Assembly: GCA_945881915.1 (NCBI GenBank)
Contig: CAMCVW010000031.1
Span: 1-42,446 of the forward strand
Origin: Thermoflexus hugenholtzii JAD2
Lineage (GTDB): Bacteria; Chloroflexota; Chloroflexia; Chloroflexales; Roseiflexaceae
DNA length: 42,446 bases
Reading direction: 5' to 3'
Each line of letters begins with the position of its first letter. The first letter of the stretch is position 1. The position numbers and the translations under genes were made by a program. The notes beneath the pieces were generated by a model. The model was not told the DNA's origin. It was given only the letters and a program-made list of their open reading frames with translations, and made no database searches. Shown piece after piece: positions 8,075-16,945 of the stretch.

Positions 8075-10201
8075 ATGGAGCCAAATCCATTGCCCGCCAT
8101 GACGCAGCTCATCATCCAACAAATTGTCGTCGTCGCCGTTGGCACACTGTTGTTTGTGATTGTGTTTGTGGTGTTCATCCGCATTCGCCGCCAACTGCGC
8201 GCAGACAAAGGCATCAATCAAGCCCAAGGCGAAACAGACGTCGCACTGCGTGGCATCAAGAGCAGGCTCAACTACACGGCACAGCTGCTCAACAACGAAC
8301 GCGAACGTGCCAGTTACGATCGTGTGCGCTTCAGCGATGCCGATGCACGCCGGATTGCGTCAGTACTCCATGATGCCGAAGCTCAATACACACACTGCAA
8401 CCAACACCTCGAACAGGCACTGCGGGCACTCCCCAAAACACCAGACGAAGCGTCGTATCGCGGGTTATTGGTCATTGTCGAAGAGCTGGTTCCGCTGATT
8501 ACACCCATCGACGACGCGTTGCAGCAGGGCATTCAGCTCCGTACCCGCCTCGAGGCTCAGTTGACATCTCTGACGCAGCAGATTGATCTCGCACGGAAGG
8601 CTCACAGCACGCTGGCACATCGGCTCAATGCACTCGGTGTCACGGTGCATAGCATGCTCATGCCGGCAGATAAGCATCTCGTCCTCGCCCAAGCAGCCAT
8701 GGCGGCACACCGCTATGCCGACATCGAGCCCGAAACTTCCCGTGCCATGACTATCTATGCAGCCTTGGGCGAAGTACTCACGCAACTCGTCGACATCCGC
8801 AACGGCATTTCATCGGGACGCCAAGCTGCCGAAAAAGCCGCCGTACAAGGATTCGACATCAGTGAAAGTCGACAACTCTTCCTCGAAGCTGCCCGTCGCG
8901 TCGACGCGGCGCTGGCTGCGCTCATCGCCGCTGATTTGAACGCAGCCCTTGAGAAGCTCGCTACTGCCGAACAGACGCGCCGACTCGCCGTCGAGCGCGG
9001 TGGGAGCTTGCCCGTTTTGCAGCAACGCCACGGCGAGCGTATTGCGGCACTCCAGCAACAGAACGAACAGTTCGAATTGGTTCGGAGTCGTGCCTATACC
9101 GCCTTCCAAGAGCTGATACGCATCGGTCTCTTGGCACATACCGATATGAACCACACCGGTAGCGAAGCACATGTACACGCCGCCACAGCATTTGTGTGTA
9201 CGACGTATGCCCAAAACCTCAATGCTCATCAACCGCACCTCCATAACGACATCGCCAATGCACTCCACGTTGCAGAAGTGGCACAGCGCCGCGCGCAGAC
9301 AATATACGCGTGCATCATTCAGCGTGCCGATGATACGACCCGCCTCGAAATGATTGCCCGCCAAGAATACGCCGAGTGCGAAGACCTGGTTCGCATTCTG
9401 CATGCACAACGCACGGGTGAAGTGAAGCTGGCCTCAGACGTCCAGACCGAACTCGATCAAGCCTACGCCACTGCGCACAGCGCTGCGGATGCCACCCCGT
9501 TTGATGGACTCCTGTGCTTTCATGCTGCGCGTGCATTCAACAAAAAAATTACCCCGCATCTCCGACTCAATACCCCCGAACTCGCCACCCTGGTGAGTGA
9601 ACGCAGTGACCGCGCGCGGGCGATGTTGCAATGCCAGATGAACATGGTCGAGCAATATCTCATCCTCTACCCGTTATCCGTTGCATCCGACATCGCACGC
9701 GGGGTACAGAGCATTCGACACGAGGTCAATGCCTTCGATGCATCATTCCACACCGCAAGTGACTTGACAAACCCGCTCCAGAGTGAGTTGTACCGCCTCT
9801 TGCAGCGCTATGACCGGCTCAACAACGCCCTGCAACACCTCCAAAATCAACTCACGCAGTCGATGCAGACGTTTCTGCGCGAACTCGAGCAAGCAAGTGG
9901 CCTAGTACGTGTGTTGATGGGAAAACTGCTGCAAACGAAAGACGAAGAGGCGTTTCGGATAGCCCTTGCTCGCCTGACGGAACTCGACGAGCGGTGGGTA
10001 ACCCGTTCCCTGCCACGTCCCAAAATACACCTCGGAATCAGTGACATCATCGCCTACCTACCCCCGGTCGATCCAACCGTTGCACGCGAGTGGCAGCCTG
10101 CTCCGTATCTCGCAATGCGTACGTGGGGCAAAGCAGGCGACTTCATCCCGACAGACGTCCCAGGATGGCCAACCCTGCGAAACACCCACCCCCTCTGGTG
10201 A
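8075..10201 (+). CDS. Large membrane-anchored coiled-coil protein, unknown function
   Basis: 708 residues. One transmembrane helix at about 13-35 is followed by a short basic patch (RIRRQLR), then about 600 residues of Ala/Leu/Gln/Arg-rich helix with heptad-like spacing. The last 50 residues are non-helical and Pro/Trp-rich. This architecture (N-terminal anchor, spectrin-like helical repeats in the cytoplasm) resembles EzrA-type cell-division regulators, but I see no motif that proves it. The start at 8075 has a weak AGGA 13 bp upstream; ATG at 8099 is an alternative that keeps the helix. It lies 36 bp after trpB. Function unassigned. Confidence 0.75.
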   Translation: MEPNPLPAMTQLIIQQIVVVAVGTLLFVIVFVVFIRIRRQLRADKGINQAQGETDVALRGIKSRLNYTAQLLNNERERASYDRVRFSDADARRIASVLHDAEAQYTHCNQHLEQALRALPKTPDEASYRGLLVIVEELVPLITPIDDALQQGIQLRTRLEAQLTSLTQQIDLARKAHSTLAHRLNALGVTVHSMLMPADKHLVLAQAAMAAHRYADIEPETSRAMTIYAALGEVLTQLVDIRNGISSGRQAAEKAAVQGFDISESRQLFLEAARRVDAALAALIAADLNAALEKLATAEQTRRLAVERGGSLPVLQQRHGERIAALQQQNEQFELVRSRAYTAFQELIRIGLLAHTDMNHTGSEAHVHAATAFVCTTYAQNLNAHQPHLHNDIANALHVAEVAQRRAQTIYACIIQRADDTTRLEMIARQEYAECEDLVRILHAQRTGEVKLASDVQTELDQAYATAHSAADATPFDGLLCFHAARAFNKKITPHLRLNTPELATLVSERSDRARAMLQCQMNMVEQYLILYPLSVASDIARGVQSIRHEVNAFDASFHTASDLTNPLQSELYRLLQRYDRLNNALQHLQNQLTQSMQTFLRELEQASGLVRVLMGKLLQTKDEEAFRIALARLTELDERWVTRSLPRPKIHLGISDIIAYLPPVDPTVAREWQPAPYLAMRTWGKAGDFIPTDVPGWPTLRNTHPLW

Positions 10202-10217
10202 ACAACTCTCATTCCAT

Positions 10218-10226
10218 TGGTATACT
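10218..10226 (+). promoter_or_regulatory. Extended -10 promoter candidate
   Basis: TGGTATACT fits TGnTATAAT with one mismatch. It lies 25 bp before the start of the molybdoprotein gene, in the 50-bp gap after the coiled-coil gene. This suggests its own transcription start. Confidence 0.45.
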
Positions 10227-10251
10227 GATACAAACAACCAGGAGAAGTACC

Positions 10252-10866
10252 ATGCTGAACGCATTCCGCCGCAAGGCAAACCATACTCCAGATGAGGTCG
10301 CCAATCGCGTACCGCCAGGCCAACACTTGACCGAAAAATTCCCCGTCCTCCACTATGGCGAAGTGCCCAACTATCAGAATCTGCCTGAAACCTGGGATCT
10401 CCGCATCTGGGGAGCAATCGAGTCTCCCAAAACATTCAGCTACGACGAGTTCCGCGCATTGCCTACCGTTGACGTGGTCACGGACATCCACTGTGTGACG
10501 CGCTGGAGCAAACTCGATACGCATTGGCGTGGGGTGCGCTTCAGCGAATTCCTCAGTCTCTTGCCACCACTCCAGCCGGGTGTCACACACGTGATGGCCC
10601 ACTGTGAGTATGGATTCACCGCGAATGTCCCGCTTGAATTTTTGATGCTCGACGATGCGCTTCTCGCATATAAATACGATGAACTCGAGCTCACTCCTGA
10701 CCACGGCTATCCGTTGCGCCTGCTCACTCCCCAGAAATATTTTTGGAAAAGTGCCAAATGGTTGCGTGGCCTCGAATTCATGCGCGAAGACCGGTTGGGC
10801 TTCTGGGAGCGTTACGGCTACAACAATCACGCCGATCCATGGCTCGAAGAACGCTACAGCGAATAA
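10252..10866 (+). CDS. Sulfite oxidase-like molybdopterin-binding oxidoreductase
   Basis: 204 residues, the size of the stand-alone YuiH-type family (oxidoreductase molybdopterin-binding domain). Cys81 in DIHCVTRWS is the expected molybdenum ligand. The RIWGAIESPKTFSYDEF and PLRLLTPQKYFWKSAKW blocks are typical of the fold. No Tat signal is present, so it is probably cytoplasmic, unlike MsrP/YedY. The ATG at 10252 follows AGGAGAAG; the frame extends upstream into the previous gene but without similarity. The physiological substrate of this subfamily is not known. No cofactor-insertion or partner subunit gene is nearby. Confidence 0.85.
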   Translation: MLNAFRRKANHTPDEVANRVPPGQHLTEKFPVLHYGEVPNYQNLPETWDLRIWGAIESPKTFSYDEFRALPTVDVVTDIHCVTRWSKLDTHWRGVRFSEFLSLLPPLQPGVTHVMAHCEYGFTANVPLEFLMLDDALLAYKYDELELTPDHGYPLRLLTPQKYFWKSAKWLRGLEFMREDRLGFWERYGYNNHADPWLEERYSE

Positions 10867-11210
10867 CAGATGCATTTCCCACACACGCACAGCTGAGACT
10901 TTGCGTGTGTGGCGAAAAGCGACAAACAGCACAGATACTGCCACGTACCAGGGAATCTGCTGTACATGACGTTGATGTCAAACGTTGCACAGTATTTTTG
11001 GTTATCCACGTGACTTCTGTGCGGCCCACAGATAAACTTGCGACCGAATATGGGCACGAGCCATTACGGGACGATTCTTTTCCCTCGCATTCTTGGGCAA
11101 CCTGAGTATTCACACAATCAACAGTCGCTCTGGACATCGACTCTCAGCTGGTGCTACACGGATTTTGCCGACGCTCGTTCATCACATCCCGCACTCTCAC
11201 AGGAGCAGTC
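10867..11210. other. 344-bp leader/spacer upstream of trpC
   Basis: No convincing gene is found. It contains an 11-bp inverted repeat CCACACACGCA/TGCGTGTGTGG (10879-10889, 10902-10912), without a T-tract. There are also smaller dyads, for example CTGTG/CACAG near 11020. No T-box core, no Trp-rich leader peptide and no consensus promoter could be recognised. The length is unusual for this gene-dense strand. Confidence 0.45.
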
Positions 11211-12029
11211 ATGACGTCCACCATCCTGCAGCAAATACTGGAACACAAAGTCATCGAAGTTGCCCGTGCACGTGCCAAAATCCCCGATGCCGAAATCCAA
11301 CGCCGCGCCGAAATTGCCCCACCTGTGCGCTCTTTTGCCCAAGCACTGCGTCGGCATAGCCACCCTACCCTCATCGCCGAAATCAAAAAAGCCTCGCCAT
11401 CCCGTGGCGTCCTCATTGACCCATTTATCCCACTCGACATAGCCAAGACCTATACGCAGGGTGGTGCATCTGCGTTGTCGATACTGACCGACCAACGATT
11501 TTTTCAGGGGAGCCTCAAATATCTCGAAGCCGTGCGCTTCCAAGATGCAGTTGGTCCCGATGGGCATCACCCGCCCTTGCTCCGCAAAGACTTCATCATC
11601 GACCCATACCAGATCACAGAATCCCGCGCCTACGGTGCAGATGCCATTCTGTTGATTGTGGCAGCACTCAGCGACGAGCAGATTGCGACGTTCACCGCAC
11701 ACGCAGCGACCCTCGGCATGGCAGCATTGGTCGAAGTCCACGACGATGCTGAACTGCAACGTGCCCTTCAGCTCGAGTGCGCCATCATTGGCATCAACAA
11801 TCGCGATTTGCACACCTTCAGCTTGTCGCTCGACACCACCGGCCAGGTTGCCCGCAAACTCCCCCGCGACCGTGCTATCACCCTCGTCAGCGAGAGCGGC
11901 ATCTTTACGGCTGCCGATGTTGCGACCGTCGGTGCACACGGTGCCCACGCCATCCTTGTGGGTGAAGCGCTCATTACAGCCTCAGACATGTACACCAAGA
12001 CCTGTGAGCTGAGTGGGTATGTGGCGTAA
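11211..12029 (+). CDS. trpC: Indole-3-glycerol phosphate synthase
   Basis: 272 residues, normal for a monofunctional IGPS TIM barrel. It converts carboxyphenylaminodeoxyribulose phosphate to indole-3-glycerol phosphate. Recognisable blocks are AEIKKASPSRG (substrate lysine), LLRKDFIID (catalytic lysine), GINNRDLHTF, SESGI and LVGEALI. The ATG at 11211 follows AGGAG with 5 bp spacing; the frame runs 20 codons upstream but that part is not family-like. It overlaps the next gene by 11 bp. It is separated from trpB by two unrelated genes, so the trp genes here are scattered. Confidence 0.96.
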   Translation: MTSTILQQILEHKVIEVARARAKIPDAEIQRRAEIAPPVRSFAQALRRHSHPTLIAEIKKASPSRGVLIDPFIPLDIAKTYTQGGASALSILTDQRFFQGSLKYLEAVRFQDAVGPDGHHPPLLRKDFIIDPYQITESRAYGADAILLIVAALSDEQIATFTAHAATLGMAALVEVHDDAELQRALQLECAIIGINNRDLHTFSLSLDTTGQVARKLPRDRAITLVSESGIFTAADVATVGAHGAHAILVGEALITASDMYTKTCELSGYVA

Positions 12030-13161
12030 CATCAGCGTCGTATTCGTCACATTCTTGCGGCTCGGACTCACCTCATTCGGTGGACCGACCGCCCACATTG
12101 CCGCTTTTTCGCAGACATTCGTCGACCGGCTGCACTGGCTCACCCCGAGCGAGTTTGCTCACGACAGTACCCTGTGCCAACTCGTGCCCGGCCCTGCAAG
12201 CTCACAGTTGGGGATGCTCATCGGCGCGCGGCGCGCAGGAATTCCCGGCTCGATTGCGGCTTTTATTGGTTTTACACTGCCGTCGGCACTCCTCCTTTAT
12301 GGAGCCGGGAGTGGTAATCTGTGGATGTTGTCCCAACAGGGGTTGTTGGTGGGGTTGTTGTGCGGTGCCGCACTGGTCGTCTGCAGCGCCGTCTGGCAAC
12401 TCGCCAAACCCATGCACTCCAACTACACTGCGTTGTGCTTCGCGGCGACTGCATGTGTCACTATGCTCTGCTGGGCCACACCTTTGACCCAGATAATCAT
12501 CCTCGTCGGCAGCGCTGCGGTTGCCTCATTTCTGCCGGTTTTCGACAAAACAATCACACCCATCCCGTCACTCAGCGTGTCTACACGACTTGGTACATTC
12601 CTTCTCATCACGTTTTGTCTGCTGTTGGGAGCAACCTGGGCATTCCCTACGGTCAACGGCATCCTCTATCAGTCCGGTGCGTTGGTTTTCGGTGGCGGTC
12701 ATGTCGTCTTGCCCATGCTCACGGAACGATTTGCGCAGAGCGGGTTCCTGCCTACCCAGACCATCACACAAGGCTACGCACTCGCCCAATTGGTACCTGG
12801 CCCACTATTTACGCTTGCCGCATTTATCGGTACCGTCTCAGACCATGGGTCGCATTGGGGTGCATTGCTGGGTACGCTGGCCATTTTTTTGCCAGGCTGG
12901 CTACTCATTCTGGGAATACAACCTTGGTGGAGTAACATTTCGACCCACCCGCGCATCGGTCGAGCAGTTCAGGGCACTCACGCAGCAGTGGTCGGCATTC
13001 TGGCAGCTAGCGCCATCGAACTGGCACTGTCACAGTGGTTTGGCTCGCTGACGACCGTAGCCATAGCGCTCGTTGGGAGCATCATTATTTTGCGAAACCT
13101 GCTCCCAGCCTGGACTGTTCCTGTGTTGTGTGCACTCCTCGGGTGGATCTTTATCCGGTGA
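12019..13161 (+). CDS. chrA: Chromate-ion-transporter (CHR) family membrane protein
   Basis: About 380 residues with roughly ten hydrophobic segments, the bidomain 'long' CHR form. Each half carries the family pattern. The N-terminal half has FLRLGLTSFGGPTAHI followed by QLVPGPASSQ. The C-terminal half has FGGGHVVLPML followed by QLVPGPLFTLAAFIG. CHR proteins export chromate by antiport in proteobacteria, but many members have unknown substrates. The start chosen is the ATG at 12019 (MWRNIS), inside the end of trpC; a GTG at 12013 is an alternative. Coupling to trpC is probably only positional. Confidence 0.88.
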   Translation: MWRNISVVFVTFLRLGLTSFGGPTAHIAAFSQTFVDRLHWLTPSEFAHDSTLCQLVPGPASSQLGMLIGARRAGIPGSIAAFIGFTLPSALLLYGAGSGNLWMLSQQGLLVGLLCGAALVVCSAVWQLAKPMHSNYTALCFAATACVTMLCWATPLTQIIILVGSAAVASFLPVFDKTITPIPSLSVSTRLGTFLLITFCLLLGATWAFPTVNGILYQSGALVFGGGHVVLPMLTERFAQSGFLPTQTITQGYALAQLVPGPLFTLAAFIGTVSDHGSHWGALLGTLAIFLPGWLLILGIQPWWSNISTHPRIGRAVQGTHAAVVGILAASAIELALSQWFGSLTTVAIALVGSIIILRNLLPAWTVPVLCALLGWIFIR

Positions 13162-13268
13162 AAACAGCGGATGATTGCGTTTTGCACCGATGCATGTACC
13201 GCACCGCTGTGCACGATTGCGCTCATGCTGCCACCGTCGCTCACGCCCAATCGGCATACCACACGCAA

Positions 13269-13300
13269 AACCGGAGCGCTGCACGTGCATCACTCCGGTT
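13269..13300 (-). terminator. Hairpin, weak terminator for the minus-strand ABC operon
   Basis: An 8-bp stem AACCGGAG/CTCCGGTT has a 16-base loop that itself contains GCACGTGC. Read on the minus strand it is followed by TTTTGCG. It lies about 15 bp beyond the 13316 stop and between convergent genes. Confidence 0.45.
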
Positions 13301-13315
13301 CTTCCATCGAAGTCA

Positions 13316-13873
13316 CTATGGCGCTTTGGGGAGTGCCGGCAACGCGGTTGGTGCCAGCGGCGGGCTCGTAAACCAGCCATCAATGCTGTCGAGGACGGGA
13401 TCACTCACTAAAAACACCCGTGCATCTTTATCGACCTGCACGTAGCGGGCACCGCCGCTCGGATTTCGATCGCCCACGCGAATCAGGGCTGCTTGACCGA
13501 ATTTTCCTTGAATCATGATGGTCAGCGTCGGCGAAAGCAATCCATATGCTTCTACGTCAACGGGCTTTTCGATAATTTCTTGGGCTTGGAGCTGGGATAA
13601 CGTGGCGACGACTTGGCCAATGCCAATATCATCCCCGAGCGCTGGTTGTGGCTGGGTGATTGCCCAACCTTCACCATTGCGAGCGACACCGAACATCGCA
13701 CCGTCGTTCTTGAAGACCGTGAAGCCGGTCACTTCGCGTGAGACAAGGTTGACCACATCAGTGCGTTTGGCCGCAATATCCTCGGGAACTTCACTCGGTG
13801 CAGGGACCACATACAGATACGCCCCGAGTGCCATACACACTGCCAGCAAAACGATCGTCAACTTCCCGTTCAT
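13316..13873 (-). CDS. DUF4340-like lipid-facing/secreted protein of the GldG operon
   Basis: 185 residues. A single N-terminal hydrophobic segment (about 5-22, LTIVLLAVCMALGAYLYVV) anchors or exports it. The rest has the DUF4340 look: VTGFTVFKND, a GEGWAITQP strand, a region on completeness of loops, VEAYGLLSPTLTI, LIRVGDRNPSG, and ARYVQVDKDARVFLV. The start at 13873 is placed 8 bp after the gldG-like stop, with AAGGAT overlapping that stop. DUF4340 proteins are regularly found beside GldG-type and ABC-2 genes, as here. It is short relative to many family members and its role is unknown. Confidence 0.75.
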   Translation of the reverse strand: MNGKLTIVLLAVCMALGAYLYVVPAPSEVPEDIAAKRTDVVNLVSREVTGFTVFKNDGAMFGVARNGEGWAITQPQPALGDDIGIGQVVATLSQLQAQEIIEKPVDVEAYGLLSPTLTIMIQGKFGQAALIRVGDRNPSGGARYVQVDKDARVFLVSDPVLDSIDGWFTSPPLAPTALPALPKAP

Positions 13874-13881
13874 GTCTATCC

Positions 13882-15237
13882 TTACCGTCGACGCCACCAG
13901 ACTGCAACCCCTGTCAACAGGAACAGCAGTGGCAGGCCAATCACACAACTATAGAAAATGATGTTCGCTTGGCTTTCGGTGATGAACACCTGGCGATCAA
14001 CCGGTTCTTGCGTCGGCACCGAAATGAGCTCTTCTTGGGCGGCAGCCCATGCAACCATATTGCGGAACAACGGCGCATTGGCTTGGGTCACTTTGAGGAA
14101 TCCATTGGTCACAAAGTCGACATCGCCGACAACCACCACGCGCGCTTTGGCGGGTGTTTCGATCGTATACCCGAAGGTCAGTGGCCCTTTTTCGTCGCTA
14201 TCTTGTGTTTCGACTTTGCCCGCATCGAACTTCGTGGCGGCAATGCTATTGTCGCTACTGTTGAGCAGCGCATCGACCGTGTAGCCTTCTGGGAATTCTT
14301 CGGCAAGCGTCCCGATGGTGCGTACCGAGTTGAACACACTCGCCTGACCTGCTAAATCCTTGGTGATGTCGGAGTATGGATATTCGAGGACTGCCGGAGC
14401 GACCGGATTACCGACTTGCGACTGTTCATCGAGCACGAGATCGTTTTTCCATACCAAACCCCATTGTGCCATTGCAGAAGCCAATGGTGCAGGCGACAAT
14501 GTGTTTGACAGCAACACCATGCGGCCGCCTTGGTCGAGATACTGCTGAATTGCTGCTTCTTCACTCGGCTGCATGGCATCGAGCGGATCAGCGACGACGA
14601 GGACCGTGTTTTCGAGTGGGATCGTCGCACTGATGACCAAATTTATCGGTTCGACGATGAGATTGTCTGCCTCGAGAAGTTGCTTGACGTCTCCCAATCC
14701 GGTCGGGTCGGTGGTGTCGATGGGTCGTTCACGATGCCCCGTGACAAAAAACACCTTGGTCTTGGTGGTTGTACTGACCTTGAGGATCGCACCGGTGATA
14801 TCTTTTTCATCAATGGCATTGATAATCTGGCGATTAGCGCCCGACTTGAACACCACGGTACCGTAGGTGGTGATATTCTCGGCACTCGCAGTGACCGGGT
14901 CACGATCCGGATCAACGAACCGGTAACTCACCTGCGCAGAGACCGCACGGTATTCCTTCAGACGACTTTCGAGGTCGGCTTGCAGTGCAGCGTCTTGGCC
15001 GTTGTAGAAGCCAATGATCTCGACGGGCTGGGTAAGTTTTTGCAGAATCTGCTTGGTCTGCTGTGAAATAGAAAATTCTTTTTGGGCGGTCAAGTCATAC
15101 CGGGTATGGAAGCGCACCGCCAACACATTGCTGAAGACCATTATCGCGATGAACAAAATCGTCATGGCACTGGCGTTTGCGCCATAGCGCACGCCGCGCA
15201 AACGGAGGGTGTTTTGGATGCGTTGCATGAATGACAT
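13882..15237 (-). CDS. GldG-family ABC-type auxiliary transport protein
   Basis: 451 residues. A transmembrane helix lies near 24-42 and another at the C-terminus (about 422-446, followed by WWRRR). Between them is an extracytoplasmic domain of the GldG/IFT52-like kind: YDLTAQKEFSIS, VFFVTGHRERP, LVVADPLDAM, YLDQGGRMVLLSNTL and VVVGDVDFVTNGFL. Family members pair with an ABC-2 permease and ATPase. In Bacteroidota they are linked to gliding motility; elsewhere the cargo is unknown. The ATG at 15237 overlaps the permease stop (TAATG). A second ATG (MQRIQ) lies three codons in. Confidence 0.87.
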   Translation of the reverse strand: MSFMQRIQNTLRLRGVRYGANASAMTILFIAIMVFSNVLAVRFHTRYDLTAQKEFSISQQTKQILQKLTQPVEIIGFYNGQDAALQADLESRLKEYRAVSAQVSYRFVDPDRDPVTASAENITTYGTVVFKSGANRQIINAIDEKDITGAILKVSTTTKTKVFFVTGHRERPIDTTDPTGLGDVKQLLEADNLIVEPINLVISATIPLENTVLVVADPLDAMQPSEEAAIQQYLDQGGRMVLLSNTLSPAPLASAMAQWGLVWKNDLVLDEQSQVGNPVAPAVLEYPYSDITKDLAGQASVFNSVRTIGTLAEEFPEGYTVDALLNSSDNSIAATKFDAGKVETQDSDEKGPLTFGYTIETPAKARVVVVGDVDFVTNGFLKVTQANAPLFRNMVAWAAAQEELISVPTQEPVDRQVFITESQANIIFYSCVIGLPLLFLLTGVAVWWRRR

Positions 15238-15947
15238 TAGCGGTATCTCCGTGACTCGAGCGAACGGGTCGCCAAAAACAACGCCACAAACGTCACGCTG
15301 AGGTAATACACGACGTCTTCGACGTTGATTGCACCCCGTGCGAAGTCGTTGTAGTGGCTCGGCAATGACAGGTAGCGCAGGATGTCTGTGGCACCAGTAG
15401 CGAGATTGCCAGCGGCGTCAATGAGCCAGAGCAGCAACAAAATCCCAAACCCCAGCACGGCGGCGACGATTTGATTTTCGGTCAATGACGACGTCAAGGT
15501 GCCGATGGCAAACATGGCTGAACTGAGCAGCAGAATACCCAAATATCCAGTCAAAACAGGACCCCAATCGGGACTCCCACCGATGCGCCACAAGATGATG
15601 GGGTAGTAGAGCGTACAGGCGAGCATGACTGCGAACAATCCCATTGCTGCCAAATACTTGCCGACGACCACTTCCCAGTCTCGGACGGGGGCGGTGAGGA
15701 GGATTTCGAGCGTCCCAGACTTCTGTTCGTCAGCTAACAGACGCATCGTCAGCAATGGCGCGATAAATATCAACACCACCGTGATATTCAGGAACAAACC
15801 GTCCATGCTTGCCTGTTGGCTCTGAATCAAAATCAACGAAAAGAGGAAGCCCGAAATCAACAAGAACATTGCAGACACAAGGTAGGCAATGGGTGATATG
15901 AAGTAGGCCAGGATTTCACGGCGTGCAATAACCAGAGCGGTACGCAT
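15237..15947 (-). CDS. ABC-2 type permease (GldF-like)
   Basis: 236 residues with six hydrophobic segments. It begins ALVIARREILAYFISPIAY, the standard opening of GldF-like permeases, and has PLLTMRLLADEQKSGTLE, the ABC-2 coupling region. The true start is 15947, where ATG overlaps the ATPase stop (TAATG) and AGGAG lies upstream; longer frames inside the ATPase gene are spurious. It forms the membrane channel of the exporter encoded by this operon, with the ATPase before it and the GldG-like protein after it. Confidence 0.88.
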   Translation of the reverse strand: MRTALVIARREILAYFISPIAYLVSAMFLLISGFLFSLILIQSQQASMDGLFLNITVVLIFIAPLLTMRLLADEQKSGTLEILLTAPVRDWEVVVGKYLAAMGLFAVMLACTLYYPIILWRIGGSPDWGPVLTGYLGILLLSSAMFAIGTLTSSLTENQIVAAVLGFGILLLLWLIDAAGNLATGATDILRYLSLPSHYNDFARGAINVEDVVYYLSVTFVALFLATRSLESRRYR

Positions 15948-16945
15948 TAGGCATGCTCCTGTTCTGAGACGGATTGAGGTGCCTGCGCTGCGGGAGCCTC
16001 CGACGCTGCTTCTGCACGGATACCATCGACTGATTCTTCTTGGGTGGTGAGTTCGAGGAAAATCGCTTCGAGACTGAGGGTGATTTTGCGCATTCCGAGC
16101 AAATTCCACTGTTGTGTGACGGTCAGCTGCGCGATGTCGGGACGCACTTCTCGGCTCGAATCGGTCTCGATGACGACATGCCCCGGGGTCGGTTCGACTG
16201 CGGTCGTAATCCCTGGGATGCTGTAGAAGCGTTGCACGTCGAGGTTCGTGCTTCCCGTCTCCAACTCGATACGTTCTGCACCCTGAAGCCTTGCAGTCAA
16301 CCCTGCAGGGGTATCAACCGCCGCCACCGTACCCTGTTTGATGATGACCACGCGATTGCAGAGCATGCTCACTTCGGGCAAGATATGTGTACTCAGGATA
16401 ACGGTGCGGATGGCTCCTAGTTCACGAATCAGCTCACGCACTTCGATAATCTGACGCGGGTCGAGGCCAACAGTTGGCTCATCCAAAATCAACACATCTG
16501 GATTATGGAGGAGTGCCTGCGCCAAACCAACGCGCTGACGCTGCCCCTTCGAGAGCTTGCCGATCCGGTCATGGGCACGATACGACAATTGCACCAAATC
16601 CATGGCGCGTTCAATTGCTTCGGGGCGGTTGGCCAGGTTGCGTAACCGACCCATGTGGTCGAGATATCCCGATACAGTCATCTCGGTATAGAGCGGAACG
16701 CCTTCGGGCAGGTACCCGATTTGGCGCCGTGCATTCAGTGGATCAGTCATCACATCGAATCCTGCAATACTCACCGACCCGCTGGTTGCAGGCAAATACC
16801 CAGTCAACATGCGCATTGTGGTGGTTTTGCCGGCACCGTTCGGTCCCAGAAAGCCCAATACCTCACCACGTGCCACGGAAAACGAAACGTTGTCGACGAC
16901 GGTGACGTCGTTATAGCGCTTCGTTAACCCTACTACCTCTATCAT
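15947..16945 (-). CDS. ABC transporter ATP-binding protein (GldA-like)
   Basis: 332 residues. Walker A GPNGAGKTT at 34-42, signature LSKGQ at 131-135, Walker B VLILDEP at 151-157 and the switch histidine at 187 (LSTHI). A C-terminal domain beyond residue 220 ends in an Ala/Glu/Gln-rich tail (residues about 300-332), which is not part of the usual fold. The start has GGAGG 5-9 bp upstream. It is the first gene of the operon ATPase-permease-GldG-DUF4340. The spacing, with 1-bp overlaps, implies a stoichiometric complex. Cargo unknown; polysaccharide or lipoprotein export is a guess from the family. Confidence 0.93.
   Translation of the reverse strand: MIEVVGLTKRYNDVTVVDNVSFSVARGEVLGFLGPNGAGKTTTMRMLTGYLPATSGSVSIAGFDVMTDPLNARRQIGYLPEGVPLYTEMTVSGYLDHMGRLRNLANRPEAIERAMDLVQLSYRAHDRIGKLSKGQRQRVGLAQALLHNPDVLILDEPTVGLDPRQIIEVRELIRELGAIRTVILSTHILPEVSMLCNRVVIIKQGTVAAVDTPAGLTARLQGAERIELETGSTNLDVQRFYSIPGITTAVEPTPGHVVIETDSSREVRPDIAQLTVTQQWNLLGMRKITLSLEAIFLELTTQEESVDGIRAEAASEAPAAQAPQSVSEQEHA

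Noticed and set aside
10879-10912. Rho-independent terminator after the molybdoprotein gene
   Set aside because: Stem is good (11 bp), but the loop is 12 bases and no T-run follows on either strand.
10867-11210. T-box or Trp leader peptide before trpC
   Set aside because: No T-box core motif and no reading frame with a Trp run was found.
16040-16420. Plus-strand frames across the ABC ATPase
   Set aside because: Antisense shadows of a gene with full Walker A, signature and Walker B motifs.
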